Assembly: GCA_016932335.1 (NCBI GenBank)
Contig: JAFGCZ010000014.1
Coordinates: forward strand, 81,468-145,467
From: Opitutales bacterium
GTDB lineage: Bacteria; Verrucomicrobiota; Verrucomicrobiia; Opitutales; Oceanipulchritudinaceae
Reading direction: 5' to 3'
Length of the DNA: 64,000 bases
In this document: positions 35,574 through 43,809 of the stretch, one piece after another
Layout: every line of letters starts with the position of its first letter
How positions within the stretch are numbered: the stretch's first letter is position 1
The notes under the pieces: generated by a model
Told to the model about the DNA's origin: nothing
The model's input: the letters and a program-made list of their open reading frames with translations, nothing else
Databases searched by the model: none
Translations under genes and position numbers: made by a program

Positions 35574-37135
35574 ATGCGAACAGCCCTCCCCCCGGTGGCT
35601 CTGGGCCTACTCCAAACAACCCCTTTACGTGCCGACGATACCCCGGGTTGGGATCGCGGCGTAGAAGGCCAGCGCAAGGCCGACATGGGCAATGGTTATT
35701 TTCTGAATCCGGTACTGGCGGGCGACCGACCTGACCCTCTGTGCTGAAGCAAGGAGACGACTACTATATGGTGCATTCTTCCTTTGAGAGTATTCCCGGG
35801 TTGTTAATCTGGCACTCCAAGGATCTGGTCAACTGGGAGCCGGTAACCTCTGCGTTGAATACCTATGTGGGCAGTGTCTGGGCACCGGATCTGTCTTACC
35901 TCGACGACCGCTACTACATCTATTTCCCGGCGGTTTCCGAAAAAGGATTTACCAATATGGTGGTGTATGCCGACGACATTAAAGGCCCTTGGCATGGACC
36001 CGTGGACCTGGAAGTCGGCAATTTTGACCCAGGTCATTTGGTAGACAAAAACGGGCAGCGCTACTTGTATTTTAACGGCGGCAATATGGGTAAACTCAGA
36101 GCCGACGGCTTAAGCATGGAAGGTAAAGTGCACCATGTTTATGACGGCTGGAAATACCCCGAACACTGGGAAGTTGAGACCTTTGCTCAGGAAGGCCCAA
36201 AAATGCTCAAGCACGGAGCTTACTACTACATGGTGCTAGCCGAGGGCGGCACCGCCGGACCGGCTACCAGCCATATGGTGATTATGGCTCGTTCCACATC
36301 TCCGGAAGGGCCCTGGGAAAACTCGCCTTACAATCCGGTAGTCCACACGGGATCCTCGCAGGAAAAGTGGTGGTCCAGAGGGCATGCTACATTGCTGGAA
36401 GGCCCCGATAAGCAGTGGTATCTGGTATACCATGCCTATGAAAAGGATTTCTATACCTTGGGCCGACAGACATTGCTCGAACCGGTGGAATGGACAGCAG
36501 ACGGCTGGGTAAAAGCATCCGGTTATGATGTGGCCCGCCCCATTCCATTACCGGAAGGAGGCATCGCCGTTGCCCACGGGCAAGCCCTTTCCGATGATTT
36601 CAGCCGCAACAAAATCGGGCTTCAATGGAAGTTCTTCCAGCCGCGCAGCAATTATACAGAGCGTTACCGCTACGAAGACGGTAGTCTGGTGCTGGAGGCA
36701 GAAGGGAACTCTCCCAAGGACTCTTCTCCGCTACTCTTCATTACCGGAGACCAGGCCTATGAGATGCAGGTGGAAGTTGATTGCGACGAAAATGCCAAAG
36801 GCGGCCTCTTGCTCTTCTACAACCACAATCTCTTTGCCGGGCATGGTTTCTCCAACAACAAAATGCTGGAATACTGCAAGGGCGGCGTTCAGGAATTCCC
36901 CAAACCGGACTATATAGGAAACCGTTTCTTCCTGAAAATACGCAACAACCGCAACGTTGTTACCGTCTGGTACAGCGCCGATGGCGAAAACTGGACAAAA
37001 CACTGGATGCAGTATGAAGTATCCGGTTACCATCACAATATTGAGGGTGGCTTTCTGACACTGGCTCCAGCCTTGATGGCGGCCGGAGAAGGCGAAGTGC
37101 GTTTCAGAGACTTCAAATATAAGGCTTTACCCTAA
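35574..37135 (+). pseudogene. GH43 glycosidase broken by a one-base deletion
   Basis: Two frames together encode a complete GH43 enzyme. The first, from ATG 35574, gives a signal peptide (MRTALPPVALGLLQTTPLRA) and runs to NPVLAGDRPDP, ending at a TGA at 35745. The second resumes at 35741 with VLKQGDDYYMVHSSF and continues for 460 residues. The family motif expects DPSVL, so one base is missing at about 35739 (CCTCTG for CCTTCTG). The catalytic-base Asp (35733-35735) lies before the break and the acid Glu in QEGPKM after it. A C-terminal beta-sandwich (DDFSRNKIGLQWKF onward) completes it. Either a recent inactivation or a sequencing error. Likely former role: exo-acting arabinosidase or xylosidase/galactosidase next to the GH27 gene. 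Confidence 0.8.
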
Positions 37136-37169
37136 GCTTTTGTTCTTTAGGATCATAACTCTTTCAATC

Positions 37170-37214
37170 AACTCCTTAGTTTTGCCGTATCTCAATGTGC
37201 AAGGCTAAGGAGTT
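37170..37214 (+). terminator. Hairpin between GH43 and GH27 genes
   Basis: A 10-bp stem (AACTCCTTAG with CTAAGGAGTT) with a 25-base loop that itself holds TTGC/GCAA is followed by CTTTTC. It may be a weak terminator or attenuator 34 bp after the GH43 stop and 27 bp before the GH27 ATG. Confidence 0.45.
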
Positions 37215-37241
37215 CTTTTCACCCCATAAACCACTTACCCC

Positions 37242-39041
37242 ATGCATAAAAGTCTAATGTTCCTCTTCGCTTCCGCTCTATCCGCGGTGAGCGCTCATAC
37301 CGCATCCGGTTCCGATTTTAAGGACTGGGCGCAAACCCCGCCGCTGGGCTGGAATAGTTGGGACAGTTTCGGAACCACGATCAACGAGGCCCAGGCCAAA
37401 GAACAGGCCGACGCCATGGCCCAATACCTAAAACCTTACGGTTGGGAATATTTTACGGTAGATATTCAATGGTACGAACCCAACGCCCGTGGCCACGACT
37501 ACAAAGCGGGGGCTCCGCTGGAAATGGACGCCTACAGCCGCCTGATACCGGCAACCAGCAAATTCCCCTCCGCGGCAGAGGGCCACGGTTTTAAGCCTTT
37601 GGCCGATTATGTGCACTCCAAAGGGTTGAAATTCGGGATTCACCTGATGCGCGGTATCGCCAAGCAGGCAGTCAAAGAGAATACACCCATCTGGGGCACC
37701 AGCGCCCATGCGGCTGATGTGGCCAACATTCAAAGCACCTGCCAGTGGAACCCCGATATGTATGGCGTTGATATGGGTAAAGAGGGCGCTCAGACCTACT
37801 ACGATTCTCTGTTCCAAATGTATGCCGACTGGGGCGTGGATCTGGTAAAAGTGGACGATATTGCCCGCCCTTACGATGAGGTACAGAAGGCTGAAATTGA
37901 AGCCATCCGCAAGGCTATAGACAAGACCGGGCGCCCCATCGTATTAAGCCTGTCTCCGGGCGATACGCCGATAGAAAAGGGCTCCCATGTGATGACTCAA
38001 GCCAATATGTGGCGCATTTCCGATGATTTCTGGGACCGCTGGCCTCCACTTTACGGGATGTTTGAGCGGCTCAATAAATGGACCCAGTATCGGACAGCGG
38101 GAACCTGGCCGGACGCCGACATGCTTCCATTTGGAAAGGTTGAATTTGGACGCCCGACCAACTTTACCAAGGATGAACAATTGACCTGTATGAGCCTGTG
38201 GTGCATTGCCCGCTCTCCCCTGATTCTGGGCGCAGACATGACTCAAATGGACACCTTTACGCTGGACTTGCTGACAAATCCGGAAGTGCTGGAAGTCAAT
38301 CAACACAGCGATAACAACCGCCAGTTGAGCAATGCAGATAACCTTATTGTCTGGGTGGCCGATGTCCCGGGCAGCAAGGACAAGTATGTGGGGTTGTTCA
38401 ATGCTCAGGATAACAGCGATCCCTTTGATCTGACCTCTCCCGACTTTCAGGCCGTGTTGACACACGAGGCGCCCGGCAGCCAAGTGATTAACATCAACCT
38501 ATCTATCGACGGAGCCAAAACACTGGTGTTGGCAGTGGATGAGGGAGGCGACGGCAGCGGTTACGACCATGCAGCCTGGATAGAACCCAAGCTTATCGGC
38601 CCGGGAAAGACCTTCCAACTGTCCAACCTACCATGGGCACTGGCGACCTCCGGCTGGGGCGTTCCGCAGAAAGACAAAACCATAGACGGCAAGCCCCTTC
38701 AGTTGAACGGCAGAGAAGTCAAAGGCATTGGGACTCACGCTAAATCGGTGATCGAATTTGATCTGCCGGAAGGCTACAACACATTTACAGCCAAAGGTGT
38801 TGTAACGGACGGAAGTGTGCAACCGGGCAGACTGACCTTTATGGTATTGATTGACCCCGAAAAAGTCACCCTGCCGGACAAAGCAAACGTCGCGGTGAGT
38901 TTTGAGGATTTGGGAATTACCGGAAAAGCGAGTGTGCGCGACCTCTGGGCCAGAAAGGATCTGGGAACATTCGAAAGTTCTTTCGGACAGGAGCTCCCGT
39001 TACACGGAGCCGGCCTCTATCGGATATCTCCGGAAGAGTAA
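37242..39041 (+). CDS. GH27 alpha-galactosidase with NPCBM-like domain, exported
   Basis: This is a 599-residue protein with signal peptide (cleavage after VSAHTASG, about residue 24). The GH27 opening TPPLGWNSWDSFG, the nucleophile Asp205 in LVKVDD and the acid region WRISDDFWDRW are present. Residues about 430-530 form an NPCBM-like carbohydrate-binding domain (LATSGWGVPQKDKTI, GIGTHAKSVIEFDLP). The enzyme should release terminal alpha-galactose, or beta-L-arabinopyranose in some relatives, in the periplasm. It follows the disrupted GH43 gene and ends at a strong terminator. Confidence 0.92.
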   Translation: MHKSLMFLFASALSAVSAHTASGSDFKDWAQTPPLGWNSWDSFGTTINEAQAKEQADAMAQYLKPYGWEYFTVDIQWYEPNARGHDYKAGAPLEMDAYSRLIPATSKFPSAAEGHGFKPLADYVHSKGLKFGIHLMRGIAKQAVKENTPIWGTSAHAADVANIQSTCQWNPDMYGVDMGKEGAQTYYDSLFQMYADWGVDLVKVDDIARPYDEVQKAEIEAIRKAIDKTGRPIVLSLSPGDTPIEKGSHVMTQANMWRISDDFWDRWPPLYGMFERLNKWTQYRTAGTWPDADMLPFGKVEFGRPTNFTKDEQLTCMSLWCIARSPLILGADMTQMDTFTLDLLTNPEVLEVNQHSDNNRQLSNADNLIVWVADVPGSKDKYVGLFNAQDNSDPFDLTSPDFQAVLTHEAPGSQVININLSIDGAKTLVLAVDEGGDGSGYDHAAWIEPKLIGPGKTFQLSNLPWALATSGWGVPQKDKTIDGKPLQLNGREVKGIGTHAKSVIEFDLPEGYNTFTAKGVVTDGSVQPGRLTFMVLIDPEKVTLPDKANVAVSFEDLGITGKASVRDLWARKDLGTFESSFGQELPLHGAGLYRISPEE

Positions 39042-39068
39042 TCCATCCCATATTACTTGATCTTTTGG

Positions 39069-39097
39069 AAAAGCCCCGTGTTTACGGGGCTTTTTTT
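39069..39097 (+). terminator. Terminator after GH27
   Basis: An 11-bp stem (AAAAGCCCCGT, loop GTTT) with a run of seven T residues lies 28 bp after the stop codon. Confidence 0.9.
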
Positions 39098-39102
39098 ATA
39101 AA

Positions 39103-39404
39103 AAATAGAAAACAGACATAACCTACTATGTATAAACAAGATATAAATCCTACCCAAAATAACTCAGGCAAAACAAAATAAAATATACCACAAAACTAAT
39201 ACCATAACAAAAGATCAATATAATAGATCGCTTAATCGCATATATAACTATAAGAAAACGACTTAAGTCGGATAACTATTTTTTAGTATTTTATATCACC
39301 AAAAAAAGAACACTATATTTTCTTATTTCCATAATAATCAAATACTAGCAAAACAAACGACTAACGGTTGTTAGTATTTGACATCCATGTTAGGGTTGTA
39401 GCTT
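39103..39404. promoter_or_regulatory. AT-rich intergenic region before the porin-betaine transporter genes
   Basis: This 300-bp stretch is much richer in A and T than the rest of the window and holds no gene. It contains a perfect 12-bp palindrome CGACTTAAGTCG at 39259-39270 and a second inverted repeat CTAAC-GGTT-GTTAG at 39361-39374. A TTGACA box at 39378 stands too close to the ATG at 39405 for a normal leader. The low stability and palindromes suggest a regulated promoter for the porin and proVWX. Confidence 0.5.
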
Positions 39405-40742
39405 ATGGCTAGCTTAATCAAAAAAAGCATCTCAATTAATGCATTCCTACTACTGCCTCTGGCGGCGCTGGCTCAGGGGACAGGCCTTTCAGAGGCAGAG
39501 CTCAATGCCCGCATAGAGCAGCTGGAAAGTGAACTGGCTCAGTTGAAGGCAGAGAAAGCAGAAATCTCCCAAGAGCTGGAAATCAAGGAAGCAGCATTGA
39601 CCCAAGCCGAAGAAAGCAGTGCCCCCATTACATTGGCGGACGGGGAAGGCGGCATCTGGACGATTGGTGGTGCCATTCGAGCAAACTATACCCTGGGTGA
39701 TTACAGCGGCGGCAACAACCCAAACCGCGGCGGACACGGGGGCAACTTCGGGCTGGATGTCTTCCGCATCAATGTTGATTACAGCAATGGCCCCTGGAGC
39801 GGTAAAATGGAGTATCGTTTCTATGATGGGTACAATTTCTTCCACACGCTTTACGGAGCTTACAACTTTGAAGATGAAAGTGTGCTTAAAGTAGGCCTTA
39901 ACCGTGCACCCTTCGGAGTCGGGGCTTACGGACCAGCCAATTCGTGGTTTTTTGACCAGCACTATTACGTAGGCCTCTCCGACGATATGGATTACGGAAT
40001 CTCCTACACAAAGACATCTGGAGAATGGACCTTTGATGCTGCCGTATATCTGGCAGCCGAAAACAACTGGCGCGGTTCCTCCGCAGACAGCGCCCGCTAT
40101 TCCTACGATATCGTTGATACCGGAGCCGTTAATGCTCATTATCGGGAGCGCGGCCAATTAAACCTGAGAGCAGTGCGTTCTTTTGCCGGAACCGTTCCCA
40201 CAGATATTGGAGCTTCGGCGCAGATCGGCCTGCATAAAGGAGATGATCTTTTTGCCGACGATACCACCTCCTACGCATTTGCCGTGCACAGCACCAGCTC
40301 GTGGGAGAACTGGGGATTAAAGACTCAACTGAGCTATTACAATTACAATGCCGATTACACGGGCATAGATGGAAGCAATGATGACCTGATTGCCATGGGA
40401 GCGTACGACTATGCCGCCGCGGTGGCCAGTGAAGGCGTTATCCCCTCTATTGCGATCAACTACCTTTGGGTTCCCAAAGACATTCCGTGGATTGATTCGA
40501 TCAACTTCTACAATGATTTCAGCGTCATTATGAAGCGTGGTGAAATGGCGGATAGAACCGACTTCAACGACAGCGCCATGAATGTAATCGGCATGGCTAT
40601 TGCCCGGGGCAACTGGTATATCTACGTAGACTACGCCCTCTCCAACGGAAACTACTTTGTAGGAAACAGCGGAGACTTTGGTGCCAATGTGAACGATGAT
40701 TGGCAAAAGCGTTTTAACATCAACTTCGGCTACTACTTTTAA
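39405..40742 (+). CDS. Porin with N-terminal coiled coil
   Basis: This is a 445-residue outer-membrane protein. After the signal peptide (ending ALAQG at about residue 24) comes a coiled coil of about 45 residues (LNARIEQLESELAQLKAEKA), then a beta-barrel ending in Phe (NINFGYYF). The coiled coil probably spans the periplasm or trimerises the porin. KVGLNRAPFGVGAYGP and IWTIGGAIRANYTLGDY suit phosphate-selective or OprO-like barrels. It lies 53 bp upstream of proV on the same strand, so it may admit glycine betaine or related osmolytes. No strong ribosome-binding site precedes its ATG. Confidence 0.78.
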   Translation: MASLIKKSISINAFLLLPLAALAQGTGLSEAELNARIEQLESELAQLKAEKAEISQELEIKEAALTQAEESSAPITLADGEGGIWTIGGAIRANYTLGDYSGGNNPNRGGHGGNFGLDVFRINVDYSNGPWSGKMEYRFYDGYNFFHTLYGAYNFEDESVLKVGLNRAPFGVGAYGPANSWFFDQHYYVGLSDDMDYGISYTKTSGEWTFDAAVYLAAENNWRGSSADSARYSYDIVDTGAVNAHYRERGQLNLRAVRSFAGTVPTDIGASAQIGLHKGDDLFADDTTSYAFAVHSTSSWENWGLKTQLSYYNYNADYTGIDGSNDDLIAMGAYDYAAAVASEGVIPSIAINYLWVPKDIPWIDSINFYNDFSVIMKRGEMADRTDFNDSAMNVIGMAIARGNWYIYVDYALSNGNYFVGNSGDFGANVNDDWQKRFNINFGYYF

Positions 40743-40748
40743 GCAGCG

Positions 40749-40778
40749 GATCCCGCTAAGGAGTTCTGTTACGGGATC
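40749..40778 (+). promoter_or_regulatory. Inverted repeat between the porin and proV
   Basis: GATCCCG and CGGGATC form a 7-bp stem around a 16-base loop, followed by GCGAAAAAAAGG and the proV start at 40796. It lacks a T run, so an RNA-processing or stability element that sets porin versus transporter levels is more likely than a terminator. Confidence 0.4.
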
Positions 40779-40795
40779 GCGAAAAAAAGGCTTTT

Positions 40796-42028
40796 ATGAG
40801 CAAAATCGAAATAGAAGGTCTGTATAAAATATTTGGCCCCAGAGCCAAGACGCAGGCCATGCCTTTGGTAAAAAAAGGAAAATCAAAAGCTGAAATCCTC
40901 AAACAAACCGGCTGTACGGTGGGAATCAACGATGCCTCTTTTCAGATAGAAAAGGGGGAAATCTTTGTAATTATGGGGCTTTCGGGCAGCGGTAAATCCA
41001 CTGTAATCCGCTGTTTGAACCGCCTGATCGAACCAACATCCGGCTCGGTCAAAATTGACGGAGAGAACATCGTAAATCTCCCGCCGGAAAAGTTAAGAGA
41101 AGTGCGCCGGAAAAAGATGGGGATGGTTTTTCAGAAGTTTGGGCTCCTCCCTCATCGTTCGGTGATTGATAATGTGGCTTTCGGGCTGGAAATTCAGGGA
41201 CTGGATAAAAACACCCGTCTGGAGAAAGCCAGGGAAGCGATTGATCTGGTCGGGCTGCAAGGCTACGAGGAGAGCATGACGCAGGCTCTCTCGGGCGGGA
41301 TGCAGCAACGCGTTGGCCTGGCCAGAGCACTGGCCAACGATCCGGAAATTCTTTTGATGGATGAGGCATTCAGTGCGTTGGATCCTTTGATTCGCGTTGG
41401 GCTGCAAAACGAACTATTGGAGTTACAGGCCCGTATGCACAAAACCATCGTCTTCATCACACACGATCTGGACGAGGCCCTAAAGCTGGGAGACCGCATC
41501 GCTATTATGAAAGACGGTGAAGTGATTCAAATCGGCACACCTGAAGAAATCCTCACCGAACCGGCCAATGAGTATGTGCGCTCTTTTGTGGAGAATGTGG
41601 ACCGCTCCAAGGTGATTACTGCGGGAACCGTAATGGAAAAGCCATATGCACTGGCCGTCAACGACGACGGTCCTCACCTGGTGACCCGTAAAATGAAGCA
41701 AACGGGGCACTCCACCATCTTTGCGGTAGACCGTGAGCGCAACTTCCTCGGGTATGTGAGTATCGATGATTCCATTGAACTGACCAAAAAGGTTCCTCTG
41801 GCAGAAGATGATCAAGCCAAACGAAACATTAGAGGAATCATTCGCACGGATGTCGCAACCTGTTCGCCGGAAACATCTCTGAATGATCTGTTGAACAGTG
41901 CTGCGAACAGTAAAATGCCCATTGTTGTTACCGACGAAAACGGAAAATTCAAAGGTATCGTGTCCCACGTGGCGCTGATCTCTGGCATTGCCGGCGATGA
42001 AACAAGCGAAACGGAGGTATGCTCATGA
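40796..42028 (+). CDS. proV: Glycine betaine/proline ABC transporter ATPase
   Basis: This is a 410-residue ABC ATPase of the ProV/OpuAA type. The Walker A motif is GLSGSGKST, the signature ALSGGMQQRVGLARAL and the Walker B ILLMDEAFSALDP. Residues about 280-405 form paired CBS domains (ATCSPETSLNDLLN, MPIVVTDENGKFKGIVS), which sense ionic strength or nucleotides in related transporters. It powers uptake of compatible solutes with the permease and binding protein encoded downstream. A purine-rich stretch (AAAAAAAGG) precedes the ATG. Confidence 0.93.
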   Translation: MSKIEIEGLYKIFGPRAKTQAMPLVKKGKSKAEILKQTGCTVGINDASFQIEKGEIFVIMGLSGSGKSTVIRCLNRLIEPTSGSVKIDGENIVNLPPEKLREVRRKKMGMVFQKFGLLPHRSVIDNVAFGLEIQGLDKNTRLEKAREAIDLVGLQGYEESMTQALSGGMQQRVGLARALANDPEILLMDEAFSALDPLIRVGLQNELLELQARMHKTIVFITHDLDEALKLGDRIAIMKDGEVIQIGTPEEILTEPANEYVRSFVENVDRSKVITAGTVMEKPYALAVNDDGPHLVTRKMKQTGHSTIFAVDRERNFLGYVSIDDSIELTKKVPLAEDDQAKRNIRGIIRTDVATCSPETSLNDLLNSAANSKMPIVVTDENGKFKGIVSHVALISGIAGDETSETEVCS

Positions 42029-42855
42029 AACTCTATGAGATTCCCGTCGGAGACTGGTTTGAGGCTCTGATCAAATTCTTTAAAACCACGTTTGACAGCC
42101 AGTTTGACGCCATTCGCGAAGGACTCGGCTTCCTGATTCACCAACTGGAGGCCGCTTTAATGATGCTGCCCTGGTGGGTTATGCTGATATTGATCACGGC
42201 ACTGGTCTTTCGGCGAAGCGGCAAAGGCCTGGCCCTTTTTGCAGGTTTCGGTCTGCTTTTAATCCAGTCCATGGGACTTTGGAACGAAACGATGCTGACA
42301 GTAGCACTCGTCATCGTATCCACCACGATGGCCTTGTGCATCGGTATCCCCCTGGGAATATTGGCTGCGCGGAAGAGGCAAGTGGAACGCATACTGCGGC
42401 CGTTGCTGGACTTCATGCAGACCATGCCGGCTTTCGTTTACCTGATTCCCGCAGTTACCTTTTTCAGTCTTGGGATTGTCCCAGGGGCCTTCGCCACGAT
42501 TATTTTTGCAATGCCTCCTGCAGTCAGGCTGACTCAACTGGGGATAAAACAAGTCCCCGAAGAAGTAGTTGAAGCAGCTCAATCCTATGGAGCTACACCA
42601 CGGCAACTGCTCCTTAAGGTGCAATTGCCCATCGCAATGCCAACGATACTGGCAGGCGTCAACCAAACCATCATGCTGTCCCTTTCCATGGTAGTGATTG
42701 CGGCAATGATTGGAGCCCCCGGACTTGGACGAGTGGTTTACGGTTCCATCCAGGCAATGGCCATCGGACGCGCCTTCGAAGGGGGATTGGCCATCGTTGT
42801 CATCGCCATTTTATTGGACCGCCTGACTCATTCCATTGCACAAAAACGGAAATAA
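42025..42855 (+). CDS. proW: Glycine betaine/proline ABC transporter permease
   Basis: This is a 276-residue permease with six or more membrane helices. I prefer ATG 42025, which overlaps the proV stop as ATGA and lies seven bases after GGAGG (42013-42017); ATG 42019 is too close to that site. The conserved loop EEVVEAAQSYGATPRQLLLKVQLP is the EAA motif that docks the ATPase. TMPAFVYLIPAVTFFSLGIVPG is typical of ProW/OpuAB. The short N-terminal extension is much smaller than in E. coli ProW. Confidence 0.92.
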   Translation: MKLYEIPVGDWFEALIKFFKTTFDSQFDAIREGLGFLIHQLEAALMMLPWWVMLILITALVFRRSGKGLALFAGFGLLLIQSMGLWNETMLTVALVIVSTTMALCIGIPLGILAARKRQVERILRPLLDFMQTMPAFVYLIPAVTFFSLGIVPGAFATIIFAMPPAVRLTQLGIKQVPEEVVEAAQSYGATPRQLLLKVQLPIAMPTILAGVNQTIMLSLSMVVIAAMIGAPGLGRVVYGSIQAMAIGRAFEGGLAIVVIAILLDRLTHSIAQKRK

Positions 42856-42862
42856 CATTTAT

Positions 42863-43732
42863 ATGAAAAAACAAATCCGCAACGTAATCCTCCCCATAAT
42901 CTCGGCTGCTGCATTGTTGCTGGCCGCCTGCGGCGCACCAGAAGACAGTGCTGCCGACAAACAGATTAAGATTGCCTACCCAAACTGGGCCGAGGGCATT
43001 GCCATGACTCAGTTGGTTGATCATTTATTGGATGACATGGGCTACGATGTAGAACTAACCATGGCTGATCCGGGACTGATCTATGCATCTCTGGCCGAGG
43101 GCAGTCAGGACGTATTACTCGACGCCTGGCTTCCGATTACGCATGAGTCATACATGACTCAATACGGAAACAACCTCGATGATCTTGGAACCACTTTTGA
43201 AGGGGCAAGAATCGGGTTAGTGGTACCCTCTTATGTTGACATCCAATCAATCGAAGAGCTACCGGCTCACGTTACTGAGTTCGAAGGCCAGATCATAGGA
43301 ATTGGTCAGGGAGCCGGAATCATGAAAAAGACGACTCTGGCACTCACTGAGTATAAACTGGGCGATTATGAACTGATTCCCTCCTCCGGCCCGGCCATGA
43401 CTACGGCTTTGGATGAGGCGATTGAGGACAACAAGGCCATTGTCGTTACCGGCTGGCAACCGCACTGGAAGTTTGCCCGTTACGACCTAAAATTCCTGGA
43501 AGATCCCAAGGGAGTTTATGGTCAGGCAGAAGGCATCCACAAAATCACCCGTAAGGGCTTTGCCAAAGATCAGCCGGAAGCAGCTGCCCTACTCTCCAAA
43601 ATGAAACTAACCGGGGAAGAGCTGGGAAGCCTGATGGATGCCTTGCGCAATACCAAAACCGATGCAGAGCAATCCGCTGCGGTAGATACCTGGATTGAAA
43701 CACATCAGGAATTGATCAACAGCTGGAAATAA
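42863..43732 (+). CDS. proX: Glycine betaine ABC transporter binding lipoprotein
   Basis: This is a 289-residue substrate-binding protein anchored as a lipoprotein (lipobox LLAAC, Cys20). Start is ATG 42863, just after the proW stop. IKIAYPNWAEGIAMTQLVDHLL, SQDVLLDAWLPITHESYM, and VVTGWQPHWKFARYDLKFLEDPKG match the ProX/OpuAC family, with tryptophans likely to form the cation-pi box for betaine. It is the last gene of the proVWX operon, which ends in a strong terminator. Confidence 0.93.
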   Translation: MKKQIRNVILPIISAAALLLAACGAPEDSAADKQIKIAYPNWAEGIAMTQLVDHLLDDMGYDVELTMADPGLIYASLAEGSQDVLLDAWLPITHESYMTQYGNNLDDLGTTFEGARIGLVVPSYVDIQSIEELPAHVTEFEGQIIGIGQGAGIMKKTTLALTEYKLGDYELIPSSGPAMTTALDEAIEDNKAIVVTGWQPHWKFARYDLKFLEDPKGVYGQAEGIHKITRKGFAKDQPEAAALLSKMKLTGEELGSLMDALRNTKTDAEQSAAVDTWIETHQELINSWK

Positions 43733-43753
43733 TCTGTTTTTTGCAAATTATCT

Positions 43754-43790
43754 AAAAAAAGCGCCCCGTTCTTTTCGGGGCGCTTTTTTT
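43754..43790 (+). terminator. Bidirectional terminator between proX and GH127
   Basis: A perfect 15-bp stem (AAAAAAAGCGCCCCG, loop of seven) has T runs on both sides. It lies 22 bp after proX and 20 bp beyond the GH127 stop on the other strand, so it serves both converging genes. Confidence 0.93.
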
Positions 43791-43809
43791 AAAGAGACGA
43801 ACACCTGAA

